The position numbers and the translations under genes were made by a program. Under the pieces are notes generated by a model, which did not search any database, was not told the DNA's origin, and saw only the letters and a program-made list of their open reading frames with translations. A stretch of DNA of 64,000 nucleotides, from contig JAIXQD010000030.1 in assembly GCA_027485855.1 (NCBI GenBank), positions 209,468 to 273,467 on the forward strand, written 5' to 3'. This DNA comes from Rickettsiales bacterium (lineage in GTDB: Bacteria > Pseudomonadota > Alphaproteobacteria > G027485855). Shown piece by piece: positions 57,339 to 64,000 of this stretch; position 1 is the stretch's first letter; every line of letters begins with the position of its first letter.

Positions 57339-58364
57339 CTAGCTAAATGCCTCGTCCCACGAGCCGCGGGTGGCGGCTTTGCTATATTCGGTGGCGCGTT
57401 GCTCAAAGAAATTAGCGTGTTCGGCGCCATTGAGCATTTCGTCCATCCACGGCAGCGGGTTTTTGGGGCTGTCATAAATGGGCTCGAGGCCTAATTGCTG
57501 CAAGCGACGATCGGCAATATAGCGGATATAGGCCTTCACATCGGCCGCGGTCATGCCTTGCACGCCGCCCATTTCAAAGCACAAATCGATAAAGGCATCT
57601 TCGTGGCTGACGATTTCACGGCAGGCATTGTAAAGCTCGCTTTGGAAAGCCTCGGTCCAAACTTGTGGGTTTTCCTGCACAAAGGTGCGGAACAGGCGGA
57701 TAATGCTTTGTGTGTGCAAAGTTTCATCGCGCACCGACCAAGTCACAATCTGCCCCATGCCCTTCATTTTGCCAAAGCGCGGGAAGTTCATGAGAATGGC
57801 AAAGCTGGCAAACAGCTGCAACCCTTCGGTGAAGGCACCAAACACGGCCAGCGTGCGCGCAATTTCGGTGGGGTTTTCAACGGTGAAGCCCTGCATGTAA
57901 TCATATTTGTCCTTCATTTCTTTGTAGCGCATGAAGGCTGAATATTCAGTTTCGGGCATGCCGATAGTATCGAGCAGGTGGCTATAAGCCGCGATATGCA
58001 CGGTCTCCATATTGGCGAAGGCCGTCAGCATCATTACCACTTCGGTGGGTTGAAAAACTTGCGAGTAGTGTTTGTTGTAGCAATTATTCACTTCAACATC
58101 GGCTTGCGTGAAGAAGCGAAAAATTTGCGTGAGCAAATGACGCTCAGTGTCGTTGAGTTTTTGCCGCCAGTCTTTGACATCGTCGGCCAAGGGCACTTCT
58201 TCGGGCAGCCAGTGTAATTGCTGCTGCTTCATCCATGCTTCATAGGCCCATGGATAACGGAACGGCTTATAAACCGGATTGGGCGTTAACAAAGGCGACT
58301 TGGAAGAGGTTTGGGAAGATGTTTGGGCCGGCGTGGCAGATTCAACTTTTGCAGCGACACTCAT
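57339..58364 (-). CDS. nrdB: Ribonucleotide reductase subunit beta
   Basis: 341-residue class Ia beta subunit carrying the diiron-tyrosyl radical. Ligands: Asp in FTQADVEVNNCY, Glu and His in METVHIAAYSHL with the radical Tyr four after the His, Glu in FTEGLQLF, and Glu/His in RDETLHTQ. It reduces ribonucleotides to dNTPs together with NrdA. 75 bases after nrdA, which contain three copies of a 14-15-bp repeat. Confidence 0.95.
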   Translation of the reverse strand: MSVAAKVESATPAQTSSQTSSKSPLLTPNPVYKPFRYPWAYEAWMKQQQLHWLPEEVPLADDVKDWRQKLNDTERHLLTQIFRFFTQADVEVNNCYNKHYSQVFQPTEVVMMLTAFANMETVHIAAYSHLLDTIGMPETEYSAFMRYKEMKDKYDYMQGFTVENPTEIARTLAVFGAFTEGLQLFASFAILMNFPRFGKMKGMGQIVTWSVRDETLHTQSIIRLFRTFVQENPQVWTEAFQSELYNACREIVSHEDAFIDLCFEMGGVQGMTAADVKAYIRYIADRRLQQLGLEPIYDSPKNPLPWMDEMLNGAEHANFFEQRATEYSKAATRGSWDEAFS

Positions 58365-58413
58365 AAGCAGGCTCCGTTATTGGTGTAATATAAAAATAGT
58401 TTTTTAGACTCTA

Positions 58414-58449
58414 TTGGCAAGAGCTTATTGGCAAAAGCTTTATTGGCAA
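58414..58449. repeat. Three 14-15-bp units across the nrdA stop codon
   Basis: TTGGCAA cores at 58414, 58428 and 58443 (periods 14 and 15). The copy at 58443 is the Cys-Gln-stop end of nrdA; the other two lie in the nrdA-nrdB gap. Confidence 0.8.
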
Positions 58450-60344
58450 GCGAGGCACTCTTCATATTTGTTAGCCTCATATTTGCCGTCATCTTTAGCG
58501 TGCGGGTCGAGCGTGCGCGTATCGTCGAGCGACAGGCGCGGCTCTTTCGCCTCGGGGTCGGCATAGTGCGTGGCTTGCTTCACATCGCCCTCCATCAGTT
58601 TGAAGGCATGTAAATCGGCTTCAGCGCGCTGAATCGATTTAGAGCGGCAGTAATAAAGGCTTTTCACGCCCTTTTTCCAGGCCAGAAAATGAATCTGGTG
58701 CAAATCGCGCTTATGCACATCGGCGGGCACAAACACATTAAGCGATTGCGCCTGACAGATAAACGGCGTGCGGTCGGCGGCGTGTTCAATCAGCCAGCGC
58801 TGGTCAAGCTCGAATGCGGTTTTAAACACATCGCGCTCATGGTCGGAGAGAAAATCAAGCTGCTGCACCGAGCCCTCATGCAGGGTGATGTTGCGCCAGG
58901 TTTCTTCGTCGTTGCGATTATATTTTGCCAGCACTGCGTCCAAATAAGGGTTGCGCACCGCATGCGAGCCCGACAGCGTTTTATGCGTATAGCTATTGCC
59001 GGCCACAGGCTCGATGCCCGGGCTGGTGCCGCCGCAGATAATAGAAATGCTGGCCGTGGGCGCAATGGCAATTTTGTTAGAAAAGCGCTCATTGATGCCA
59101 TATTCGGCGGCATCCGGGCAGGGGCCGCGCTCGGTGGCTAGTTTTTGTGAGGCGGCATCGCACTGGCTTTTCAGCATTTTAAACATGCGCTTATTCCACA
59201 CTTTAGCCATGACCGATTCAAACGGCACATTTTGCTGCATGAGGAAGGAATGAAAACCCATCACGCCAAGGCCAATCGAGCGTTCGCGCTCGGCGGCATA
59301 GCGGGCGCGGCTCATACTGTCGGGCGCGCGGGCGATGAAGTCGGATAAAACATTATCAAGGAAACGCACGCAATCTTCGATGAAGTTGGGCTCATTTTCC
59401 CATTCTAAAAACTTCTCGAGATTGACCGAGGAGAGACAGCACACGGCGGTGCGGTCTTTGCCGTTGCGATCTATGCCTGTAGGCAAAGTGATTTCGCAGC
59501 ACAAATTGGACATTTTGACGGTCAGACCGGCCAGCTTGTGGTGCTCGGGGATAGCGCGGTTGACATGGTCGATGAACAGCAAATAGGGCTCGCCGGTTTC
59601 AATGCGGGCGGTGAGCAAACGAATCCATAGGCCGCGAGCCGATACCAAACGAATGGCTTTGCCATCTTTGGGGCTGGTGAGCGCCCATTCGGCATCATTT
59701 TCAACAGCGCGCATAAAAGCGTCGCTAATGACGACACCATGATGCAGGTTAAGCGCCTTGCGGTTGGGGTCGCCGCCGGTGGGGCGACGCAATTCGATAA
59801 ACTCTTCTATTTCGGGGTGCGATACGGGTAAGTAAACCGCAGCCGACCCACGGCGCAAACTGCCCTGACTAATGGCCAGCGTGAGACTATCCATCACGCG
59901 GATAAACGGCACCACGCCCGAAGTTTTGCCATTAAGGCCAACTTTTTCGCCAATCGAGCGCAGATTGCCCCAATAGCTGCCAATGCCGCCGCCGCGCGCG
60001 GCCAGCCACACATTTTCTACCCAAAGGCCAACAATGCCCTCAAGGCTGTCGGATGACTCGTTGAGAAAGCACGAAATGGGCAGGCCGCGGGTGGTGCCGC
60101 CATTTGATAAAACGGGGGTGGCCGGCATAAACCACAGGCGGCTGATATAATCATAGATGCGCTGGGCGTGCTTGGCATCGTCGGCATAGGTCATGGCGAC
60201 GCGGGCAAACATATCTTGCGGGCTTTCCCCGGGCAGAAGATAGCGGTCGGCCAATGTGTCCTTGCCAAAATTGGTCAGCAGCGCATCACGGCTGCGGTCA
60301 ACCACCACTTGTGGGGCGGGTGTTTGGCTGCGGGCATCGAACAT
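58440..60344 (-). CDS. nrdA: Ribonucleotide reductase subunit alpha, short form without ATP cone
   Basis: 634 residues, against 750-900 for many NrdA proteins. The catalytic barrel is complete: GLPISCFLNESS with the first redox Cys, MSNLCCEITLP with the radical Cys (NXCXE), second redox Cys in AVCCLSS, and Tyr pair in SLYYCRSKS. The C-terminus EECLACQ has the CXXC-type redox pair. There is no N-terminal ATP-cone, so allosteric activity control is absent or elsewhere. ATG 60344 has a GAAGGAGG site. Tandem NrdR-like boxes lie 120-170 bases upstream. Confidence 0.92.
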   Translation of the reverse strand: MFDARSQTPAPQVVVDRSRDALLTNFGKDTLADRYLLPGESPQDMFARVAMTYADDAKHAQRIYDYISRLWFMPATPVLSNGGTTRGLPISCFLNESSDSLEGIVGLWVENVWLAARGGGIGSYWGNLRSIGEKVGLNGKTSGVVPFIRVMDSLTLAISQGSLRRGSAAVYLPVSHPEIEEFIELRRPTGGDPNRKALNLHHGVVISDAFMRAVENDAEWALTSPKDGKAIRLVSARGLWIRLLTARIETGEPYLLFIDHVNRAIPEHHKLAGLTVKMSNLCCEITLPTGIDRNGKDRTAVCCLSSVNLEKFLEWENEPNFIEDCVRFLDNVLSDFIARAPDSMSRARYAAERERSIGLGVMGFHSFLMQQNVPFESVMAKVWNKRMFKMLKSQCDAASQKLATERGPCPDAAEYGINERFSNKIAIAPTASISIICGGTSPGIEPVAGNSYTHKTLSGSHAVRNPYLDAVLAKYNRNDEETWRNITLHEGSVQQLDFLSDHERDVFKTAFELDQRWLIEHAADRTPFICQAQSLNVFVPADVHKRDLHQIHFLAWKKGVKSLYYCRSKSIQRAEADLHAFKLMEGDVKQATHYADPEAKEPRLSLDDTRTLDPHAKDDGKYEANKYEECLACQ

Positions 60345-60443
60345 TTTGGCCTCCTTCAATGAGGGCAAGCCCATGCCCGCCCGAATTAGTCTTATGTTTT
60401 ACTTTCATTTCCGCTTTTATCTGCGGGTCGTTACGGTTCGACC

Positions 60444-60552
60444 TGTGGATAACTTGGAAATACCACCACATTTTGTGGCTAACAACTATTAATCTACCAT
60501 ATATCGTGGCTGCCGCCAGATTGAAATCAAGGCCTGTTAGGGGTTGTCCACA
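60444..60552. promoter_or_regulatory. DnaA boxes flanking the nrd operator
   Basis: TGTGGATAA at 60444-60452 is a perfect consensus DnaA box (minus-strand TTATCCACA). TTGTCCACA at 60544-60552 has one mismatch. E. coli nrdAB is controlled by DnaA; a similar role here is inferred. Confidence 0.45.
60465..60511 (-). promoter_or_regulatory. Tandem NrdR-like operator upstream of nrdA
   Basis: Two 16-base elements, ACCACATTTTGTGGCT (60465-60480) and ACCATATATCGTGGCT (60496-60511), 31 bp apart start to start (three helical turns). Both fit the palindromic NrdR box consensus, which occurs in pairs with this spacing in front of nrd operons. NrdR would repress when dATP/ATP levels rise. Confidence 0.65.
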
Positions 60553-60995
60553 GGTTTTTTTAAGTTGTTGCAAGTAAAGCGCAGTAGAAAACCAGCCCAG
60601 CAGGCCCAGTCAAAACTGGGACGCTGAACATAATCAAAGCCATAGGGCGCGTCCAGCCCTTTTGTGCAAAAATTAATGAAAGATGAATGCTTTTTTTGTG
60701 CATAAGAAAAGCCGTGGTGCTCGGTTTTGTTCATAATATGTTCTTAGCAGCTTTTTGGGCGTTTGTCCAATATTTTATATTACCAAACGAAAGCATGGCA
60801 GCTTTTCGCCAAATTAACTCAAGGCCAGATTTTAATCGCCAATAATGGCGGTTAAATCGATTTTGCAACCATGCTTGAAAATAATAGTGCTGGCGCAAGT
60901 AATAAGGCGCGATTATTGTTTCTGAGTGCAAAACAACCCTTTGTTTATCTAAGATTCGCCGCATAAAGCGCTGTCATACATCAATGGAGCAAAAA

Positions 60996-61202
60996 ATGAC
61001 CACAGATACTAAAAAACCAACCTCGGGCTTACTCACCATTGTAAAAAGCGGCGCCAAAGATGTTACAAGCCCCAGCACAGGCGGCGGCTTAGCTAAGCTT
61101 GCTGGCGTCAATACGCCAGCCACGCAAAAGCCCACCAGCAGCAGCCTTGCGGCGATTGCGGCCAAAGCGGCAGAGCGCGCCGAATGGTCAGATACCACAT
61201 AA
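60996..61202 (+). CDS. Small Thr/Ala/Lys-rich protein in frame with the VWA gene
   Basis: 68 residues with a TGGAGC ribosome site before ATG 60996. Low-complexity polar sequence, ending with SSSLAAIAAKAAERAEWSDTT. Its TAA (61200-61202) is followed in the same frame by His-Lys-Gly and the ATG of the VWA gene (61212). In related alphaproteobacteria, as far as I recall, the VWA protein has an N-terminal arm of about this kind, so this may be the arm of a gene now split by a stop codon, or a separate coupled gene. Confidence 0.6.
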   Translation: MTTDTKKPTSGLLTIVKSGAKDVTSPSTGGGLAKLAGVNTPATQKPTSSSLAAIAAKAAERAEWSDTT

Positions 61203-61211
61203 CATAAAGGC

Positions 61212-61817
61212 ATGGCCTTTATTATTGATGCCACAGCCAGCCGCGAAGACACATGGAAACAAGCGCAAGCGCTGCAAGCAGAAATGTTTAGTGCGGTCAG
61301 TCAGATTGGCGAGCTGCGCGTGCATTTGCAACATTTTGGCGGCAACAATCTTAAAAATACTGGCTGGCATAACAGCGCTGCTGACGTACGCCGTAAAATG
61401 GCTGAAGTGGGCTGTCGTGGCGGGCACACACAACATGTTACGGCGTTACAAAATTTACGCGGCAATCTTTTTGGCGGCGCCATTGTGATTATTGGCGACT
61501 CTTTTGAAGAGAACCATCAGCGCGCTATGGAGTTAGCCTCATATTTTGGCAGCAAAAAAGTGCCTATTTTTGCCTTTCAAGAGGGCGAAGACGAAACTGC
61601 CGCCGTTGCTTTTAAGGGCATGGCGCAAAATTCGGGCGGGGCTTATGCAAAATTTGGCGCGGGCGCAAAAGATACCTTGCTCGATTTACTTAAGGCAGCG
61701 GCCACTTTCACCGCTGGTGGTAAGGACGAATTGCTGAAGCTTGCCAGCCGCGATGATGCGGCAAAACGTCTGGCCTCACAAATGGGCGTTTTGCGTATTG
61801 GTCATAGTACGCCTTAA
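61212..61817 (+). CDS. VWA-like domain protein
   Basis: 201 residues. A MIDAS-like motif DATASRE is at 6-12, followed by EMFSAVSQIGELRVHLQHFGG; then GHTQH with the conserved Thr, VIIGDSFEEN with the later Asp, and VPIFAFQEGEDETAAVAF. This pattern is that of a VWA-family protein known from alphaproteobacteria and of unknown role. It opens with no ribosome site except AAAGG directly before ATG, consistent with reinitiation or readthrough from the preceding ORF. Followed 20 bases later by the coiled-coil gene. Confidence 0.72.
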   Translation: MAFIIDATASREDTWKQAQALQAEMFSAVSQIGELRVHLQHFGGNNLKNTGWHNSAADVRRKMAEVGCRGGHTQHVTALQNLRGNLFGGAIVIIGDSFEENHQRAMELASYFGSKKVPIFAFQEGEDETAAVAFKGMAQNSGGAYAKFGAGAKDTLLDLLKAAATFTAGGKDELLKLASRDDAAKRLASQMGVLRIGHSTP

Positions 61818-61837
61818 AACTAATTAGGAATATTATC

Positions 61838-63154
61838 ATGAGCGAAGATAAAACCACAGATGCCGCCGCCGATCATAATGGCGCCGATATCGGTGAAAAT
61901 GCGGCCAAAAACACCGACGAAAACGCCGGTGAAAATGCCGAGATTTTAAAAGAGCTAGAGCTGTTTAAAAAACTGTTTCTCATGCTGGGCTCAGACCAAG
62001 AGGGTGAGCGCAATGTGGCGCTGAGCAAGCTGCAAAAAAGCATGGCAAAAATTGGCCTCGATTTTCCAACATTGTTGGAGCAACTTGAAAATGGCGGCAA
62101 TGCCGCCGAGGCGCCGCCCACTGATGCCGAGTTGCAAGAGCTGGTGCAGTTACTCAGTGCTGAAAATGACCGGCTTAATTTTTTGCTGCATCCCGATAAA
62201 ATGCTTAATACCAAGCCACGCCCGGTGCCGGTGCCGCGCTTGCTTAAAAGCGATTGGAACGTGTGGTTAAGTATGGTGGCGCGGAAAATCTCGGACGAGC
62301 TAGACCAGCAGCGCAATCTTTTAACCCAGCAGCAAGATGAGTATGCGCGTATCCGCACCGATATGCAAAAATTATGGGATGAAACAGCGCAAGTGCAGCT
62401 GACCATGGCGCCACTGCGTGATCAGCTGCAGCAATTATTGTTTGAAAAGAAGCAACAGGAAGAAGAACTCCAGCAGAGATATTTAGAAAATAAACGACTG
62501 ACGCAGGACATTGAAGATTTAGAAATTAAGCTGCGTTCGCTGACTTCTTTAAGAAGTTTGCGAGATCTGCTTGAGGCAATCAAACAGGGCGCAAAAGAAG
62601 CCAAAAAAAACGTGCCGCGTGATCTGGCTCAACAGATTTTAGAAAATATTGCTGATATTCAGCAGCACATAGATGCCGCAATTACACGGAATATGACAGA
62701 GATTGAGGCCCGCTATGCAGATGATGTGGCTGCAAAAGCAGAAACAATTGAAAAGCTCACCGCTAAACTTGATGCATTACAAGATGACAGAGATGACTTA
62801 GCCAAGAATTTGAATGCTGCTAATAGGACAATCCGCTCTTTAAAAAGCAATGACTTTAGTGCGCATAAATATTTGTGGGGCGGTATTGCCGGTTTTGTTT
62901 TGTGTTTTGTTGGCAGCATATTGATGAGTGGCGGCAAACATGAGCCAACACCCAACGCCGCGCCCGCTAATAATAACCGCCCCGCTGCAACAGCAGTGGC
63001 CGCCCCAGCACCCGTCCCAGCACCCGCTGCGGTGACCAATTTACCCAATGGGCAGCAAGTGCAAGTGCAGCGCAATGGCGAGGTTGTGATAACGAGGCCC
63101 GCGACAACGCCCGCAACCGCAGAAAAAACGGTCGCTGCAGCGCCTACGCCTTAA
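61838..63154 (+). CDS. Coiled-coil membrane protein of unknown function
   Basis: 438 residues. N-terminal Asp/Glu/Asn-rich tandem-like segment (GENAAKNTDENAGENAE), a helical domain (about 35-150), a long coiled coil (about 155-340, heptads in LRDQLQQLLFEKKQQEEELQQRY and onward), a single membrane helix (about 347-366, YLWGGIAGFVLCFVGSILMS), then a Pro/Ala/Asn-rich tail with GQQVQVQRNGEVVI that faces the other side. An AGGAATA-type site precedes the ATG. Not recognised. With the VWA gene it forms a probable operon; a membrane-tethered spacer for the VWA protein is a guess. Confidence 0.68.
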   Translation: MSEDKTTDAAADHNGADIGENAAKNTDENAGENAEILKELELFKKLFLMLGSDQEGERNVALSKLQKSMAKIGLDFPTLLEQLENGGNAAEAPPTDAELQELVQLLSAENDRLNFLLHPDKMLNTKPRPVPVPRLLKSDWNVWLSMVARKISDELDQQRNLLTQQQDEYARIRTDMQKLWDETAQVQLTMAPLRDQLQQLLFEKKQQEEELQQRYLENKRLTQDIEDLEIKLRSLTSLRSLRDLLEAIKQGAKEAKKNVPRDLAQQILENIADIQQHIDAAITRNMTEIEARYADDVAAKAETIEKLTAKLDALQDDRDDLAKNLNAANRTIRSLKSNDFSAHKYLWGGIAGFVLCFVGSILMSGGKHEPTPNAAPANNNRPAATAVAAPAPVPAPAAVTNLPNGQQVQVQRNGEVVITRPATTPATAEKTVAAAPTP

Positions 63155-63176
63155 AGCCGGGCCTTAAAACTGCGCC

Positions 63177-63797
63177 TTAAGCTGAAGTTACTATTGCTGC
63201 TGCCGCTATAATATCTTGCTGCGCTTCTGTGCCGGCTTTTTTATTGCCACGCAGCACATAGCTGGGGTGCCATGTTGGTAGCACCTTGATATTTTGCGCA
63301 AGGCGGCATGGCCATATTTGCCCGCGATTTTTGCTCATCAGCTCGTGGCCGGTTAAGGCCCATAAAGCCGTGCGGCCAAAGCTTAGCACCAAAGCCGGTT
63401 GCGTTTGCTGTAGCATGTTGGCCAGTGCGTCTATCTCGCCTGCCATGCTGGCTAAGCAAAATTGCCCACCCAATGGGCCATATTGTTCGGCGAGTTTTTG
63501 CCCCTTTTGTGCAGCGGCTTGTTTAGAGCAAAAGAAAGCGCCGATTTTGTTAGAAGGCGGCTGATAGCGAAACACATTGGCCACAAGGCAAGCGGCGCGG
63601 TTGATGTTTGCGGCGCTAAGCCAGCTATTAAGCAACTGCCCCGAGCGGCCAATAAAGGGCGTGCCGTGTTTGGCTTCTTCTGCGCCCGGCGCTTCGCCCA
63701 CCAGCACCAGTAATCTCGGCGCTTTAAGTGTTGGCTCGGCATAAGCTACAAATGGGTGAGCTACAAATGGGGGCGCAAAAGACAAATCTGCCAACAT
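63177..63797 (-). CDS. Uracil-DNA glycosylase superfamily protein
   Basis: 206 residues. Motifs of the family 4/5-type UDG fold: GEAPGAEEAKHGTPFIGRSGQLLNSWL, LVANVFRYQPPSNK, LVLSFGRTALWAL and LPTWHPSYVLRGN. It removes uracil from DNA to begin base-excision repair. The four Fe-S cysteines of family 4 enzymes are not evident, so it belongs to a branch without the cluster. The first residues contain the duplicated FVAHPFVAYA encoded by a 15-bp repeat. Starts at 63797, divergent from tRNA-Val only by strand order (both minus). Confidence 0.8.
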   Translation of the reverse strand: MLADLSFAPPFVAHPFVAYAEPTLKAPRLLVLVGEAPGAEEAKHGTPFIGRSGQLLNSWLSAANINRAACLVANVFRYQPPSNKIGAFFCSKQAAAQKGQKLAEQYGPLGGQFCLASMAGEIDALANMLQQTQPALVLSFGRTALWALTGHELMSKNRGQIWPCRLAQNIKVLPTWHPSYVLRGNKKAGTEAQQDIIAAAAIVTSA

Positions 63798-63870
63798 AAA
63801 AGTGGGCTCGCAAATAGAGGCCTAAACCGCCGATTTTAAATCGCCAATTTTGGCTGATTTTTGGGGGAAG

Positions 63871-63945
63871 TGGTGGGCATAACAGGGATTGAACCTGTGA
63901 CCCCTACCATGTCAAGGTAGTGCTCTACCGCTGAGCTATATGCCC
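63871..63945 (-). tRNA. tRNA-Val (anticodon GAC), CCA encoded
   Basis: 75 bases including the 3' CCA (63873-63871). Acceptor stem GGGCATA/TATGCCC, D arm with AGCTCAGCGGTAGAGC, anticodon stem CTACC/GGTAG with loop TTGACAT giving anticodon GAC, and T arm ACAGGTTCAATCCCTGT. All stems pair. It lies 74 bases upstream of the UDG gene on the same strand. Confidence 0.96.
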
Positions 63946-64000
63946 TTCCGAGGGGAGAAACTATACTAACTTTAAGCTCAGTGGTAGCCTTATTTTTGCA

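Larger units (their letters stand above)
60345..60995. other. Intergenic region upstream of nrdA
   Basis: 650 bases without a gene I can support. The left part holds the NrdR-like boxes and DnaA boxes for nrdA. Between about 60560 and 60960 there are two short minus-strand frames of 65 and 77 codons, but codon use and composition are not gene-like and no ribosome site is evident. The right part should contain the promoter of the VWA cluster. Confidence 0.5.

Noticed and set aside
60537..60964. Two minus-strand frames of 65 and 77 codons upstream of nrdA
   Set aside because: No ribosome sites, unlike codon use and no recognisable features; the region is better explained as regulatory.
1..64000. 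Prophage, insertion sequence or integrative element
   Set aside because: No transposase, integrase, phage structural gene or attachment repeat was seen; the single tRNA at the right edge has no duplicated 3' end within the window.

Overview
The window reads as a piece of an alphaproteobacterial chromosome. The evidence is the large NAD-glutamate dehydrogenase, a COQ9-like protein, UbiK, the MidA/NDUFAF7 methyltransferase, a phasin, a two-subunit 3-oxoacid CoA-transferase, RNase J, an F0 gene block with both b and b' subunits separated from F1, and a one-piece System I cytochrome c maturation cluster. No plasmid, prophage, insertion sequence or CRISPR is visible. Genus cannot be told from the sequence alone.

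Layout. 1-8.1 kb: housekeeping genes (NAD-GDH 5' part, patatin phospholipase, lgt-midA-pgeF operon, ubiK, ybjN-like, proC, COQ9-like, phasin). 8.2-11.6 kb: three Tad-type pilus genes (two TadE-like, one TadG-like with six inserted repeats). 11.6-16.2 kb: EnvZ/OmpR-type two-component pair, ilvE, a lipoprotein-like esterase and a DUF4345 membrane protein. 16.2-20.2 kb: an operon of six small membrane proteins, of which four are close paralogs in tandem. 20.3-26.5 kb: secreted protein, htpG, scoAB, DUF6356 protein and an FAD/NAD(P)-binding protein. 26.8-29.2 kb: IscX-like protein and an RNase J with a coiled-coil insertion. 29.3-35.2 kb: complete ccmABCDEFGHI. 35.3-43.4 kb: NTF2-like protein, then a small membrane peptide, kdpFABC and kdpD (no kdpE; the phosphoacceptor His of KdpD is Arg). 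43.4-47.9 kb: argE, exoD-like gene, atpIBEF'F. 48-49.7 kb: SCO1 and PhoH. 50.1-55.9 kb: envelope/secreted proteins (Sel1-like, Asn-rich repeat protein, two lipoproteins, inverse-autotransporter barrel). 56-60.5 kb: 3'-5' exoribonuclease, GIY-YIG protein, nrdB/nrdA with tandem NrdR-like boxes and DnaA boxes. 61-63.2 kb: VWA protein with an in-frame stop upstream and a long coiled-coil membrane protein. End: uracil-DNA glycosylase and tRNA-Val.

How it works together. Ccm (haem c assembly), SCO1 (copper delivery to cytochrome oxidase), UbiK/COQ9-like (ubiquinone) and the F0 genes are all respiratory-chain functions. The Tad genes, Sel1-like protein, secreted repeat proteins and barrel point to surface adhesion.

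The least explained parts are the six-gene membrane array with a near-invariant C-terminal tail, the VWA/coiled-coil cluster, the kinase-dead-looking KdpD, and a striking number of 12-24 bp tandem microduplications. Several of these sit exactly on start or stop codons. At three genes (ompR-type regulator, ccmE, ccmF) they create ATGA-coupled mini-ORFs upstream of the true start; sco1 has a related TAATG-coupled mini-ORF.
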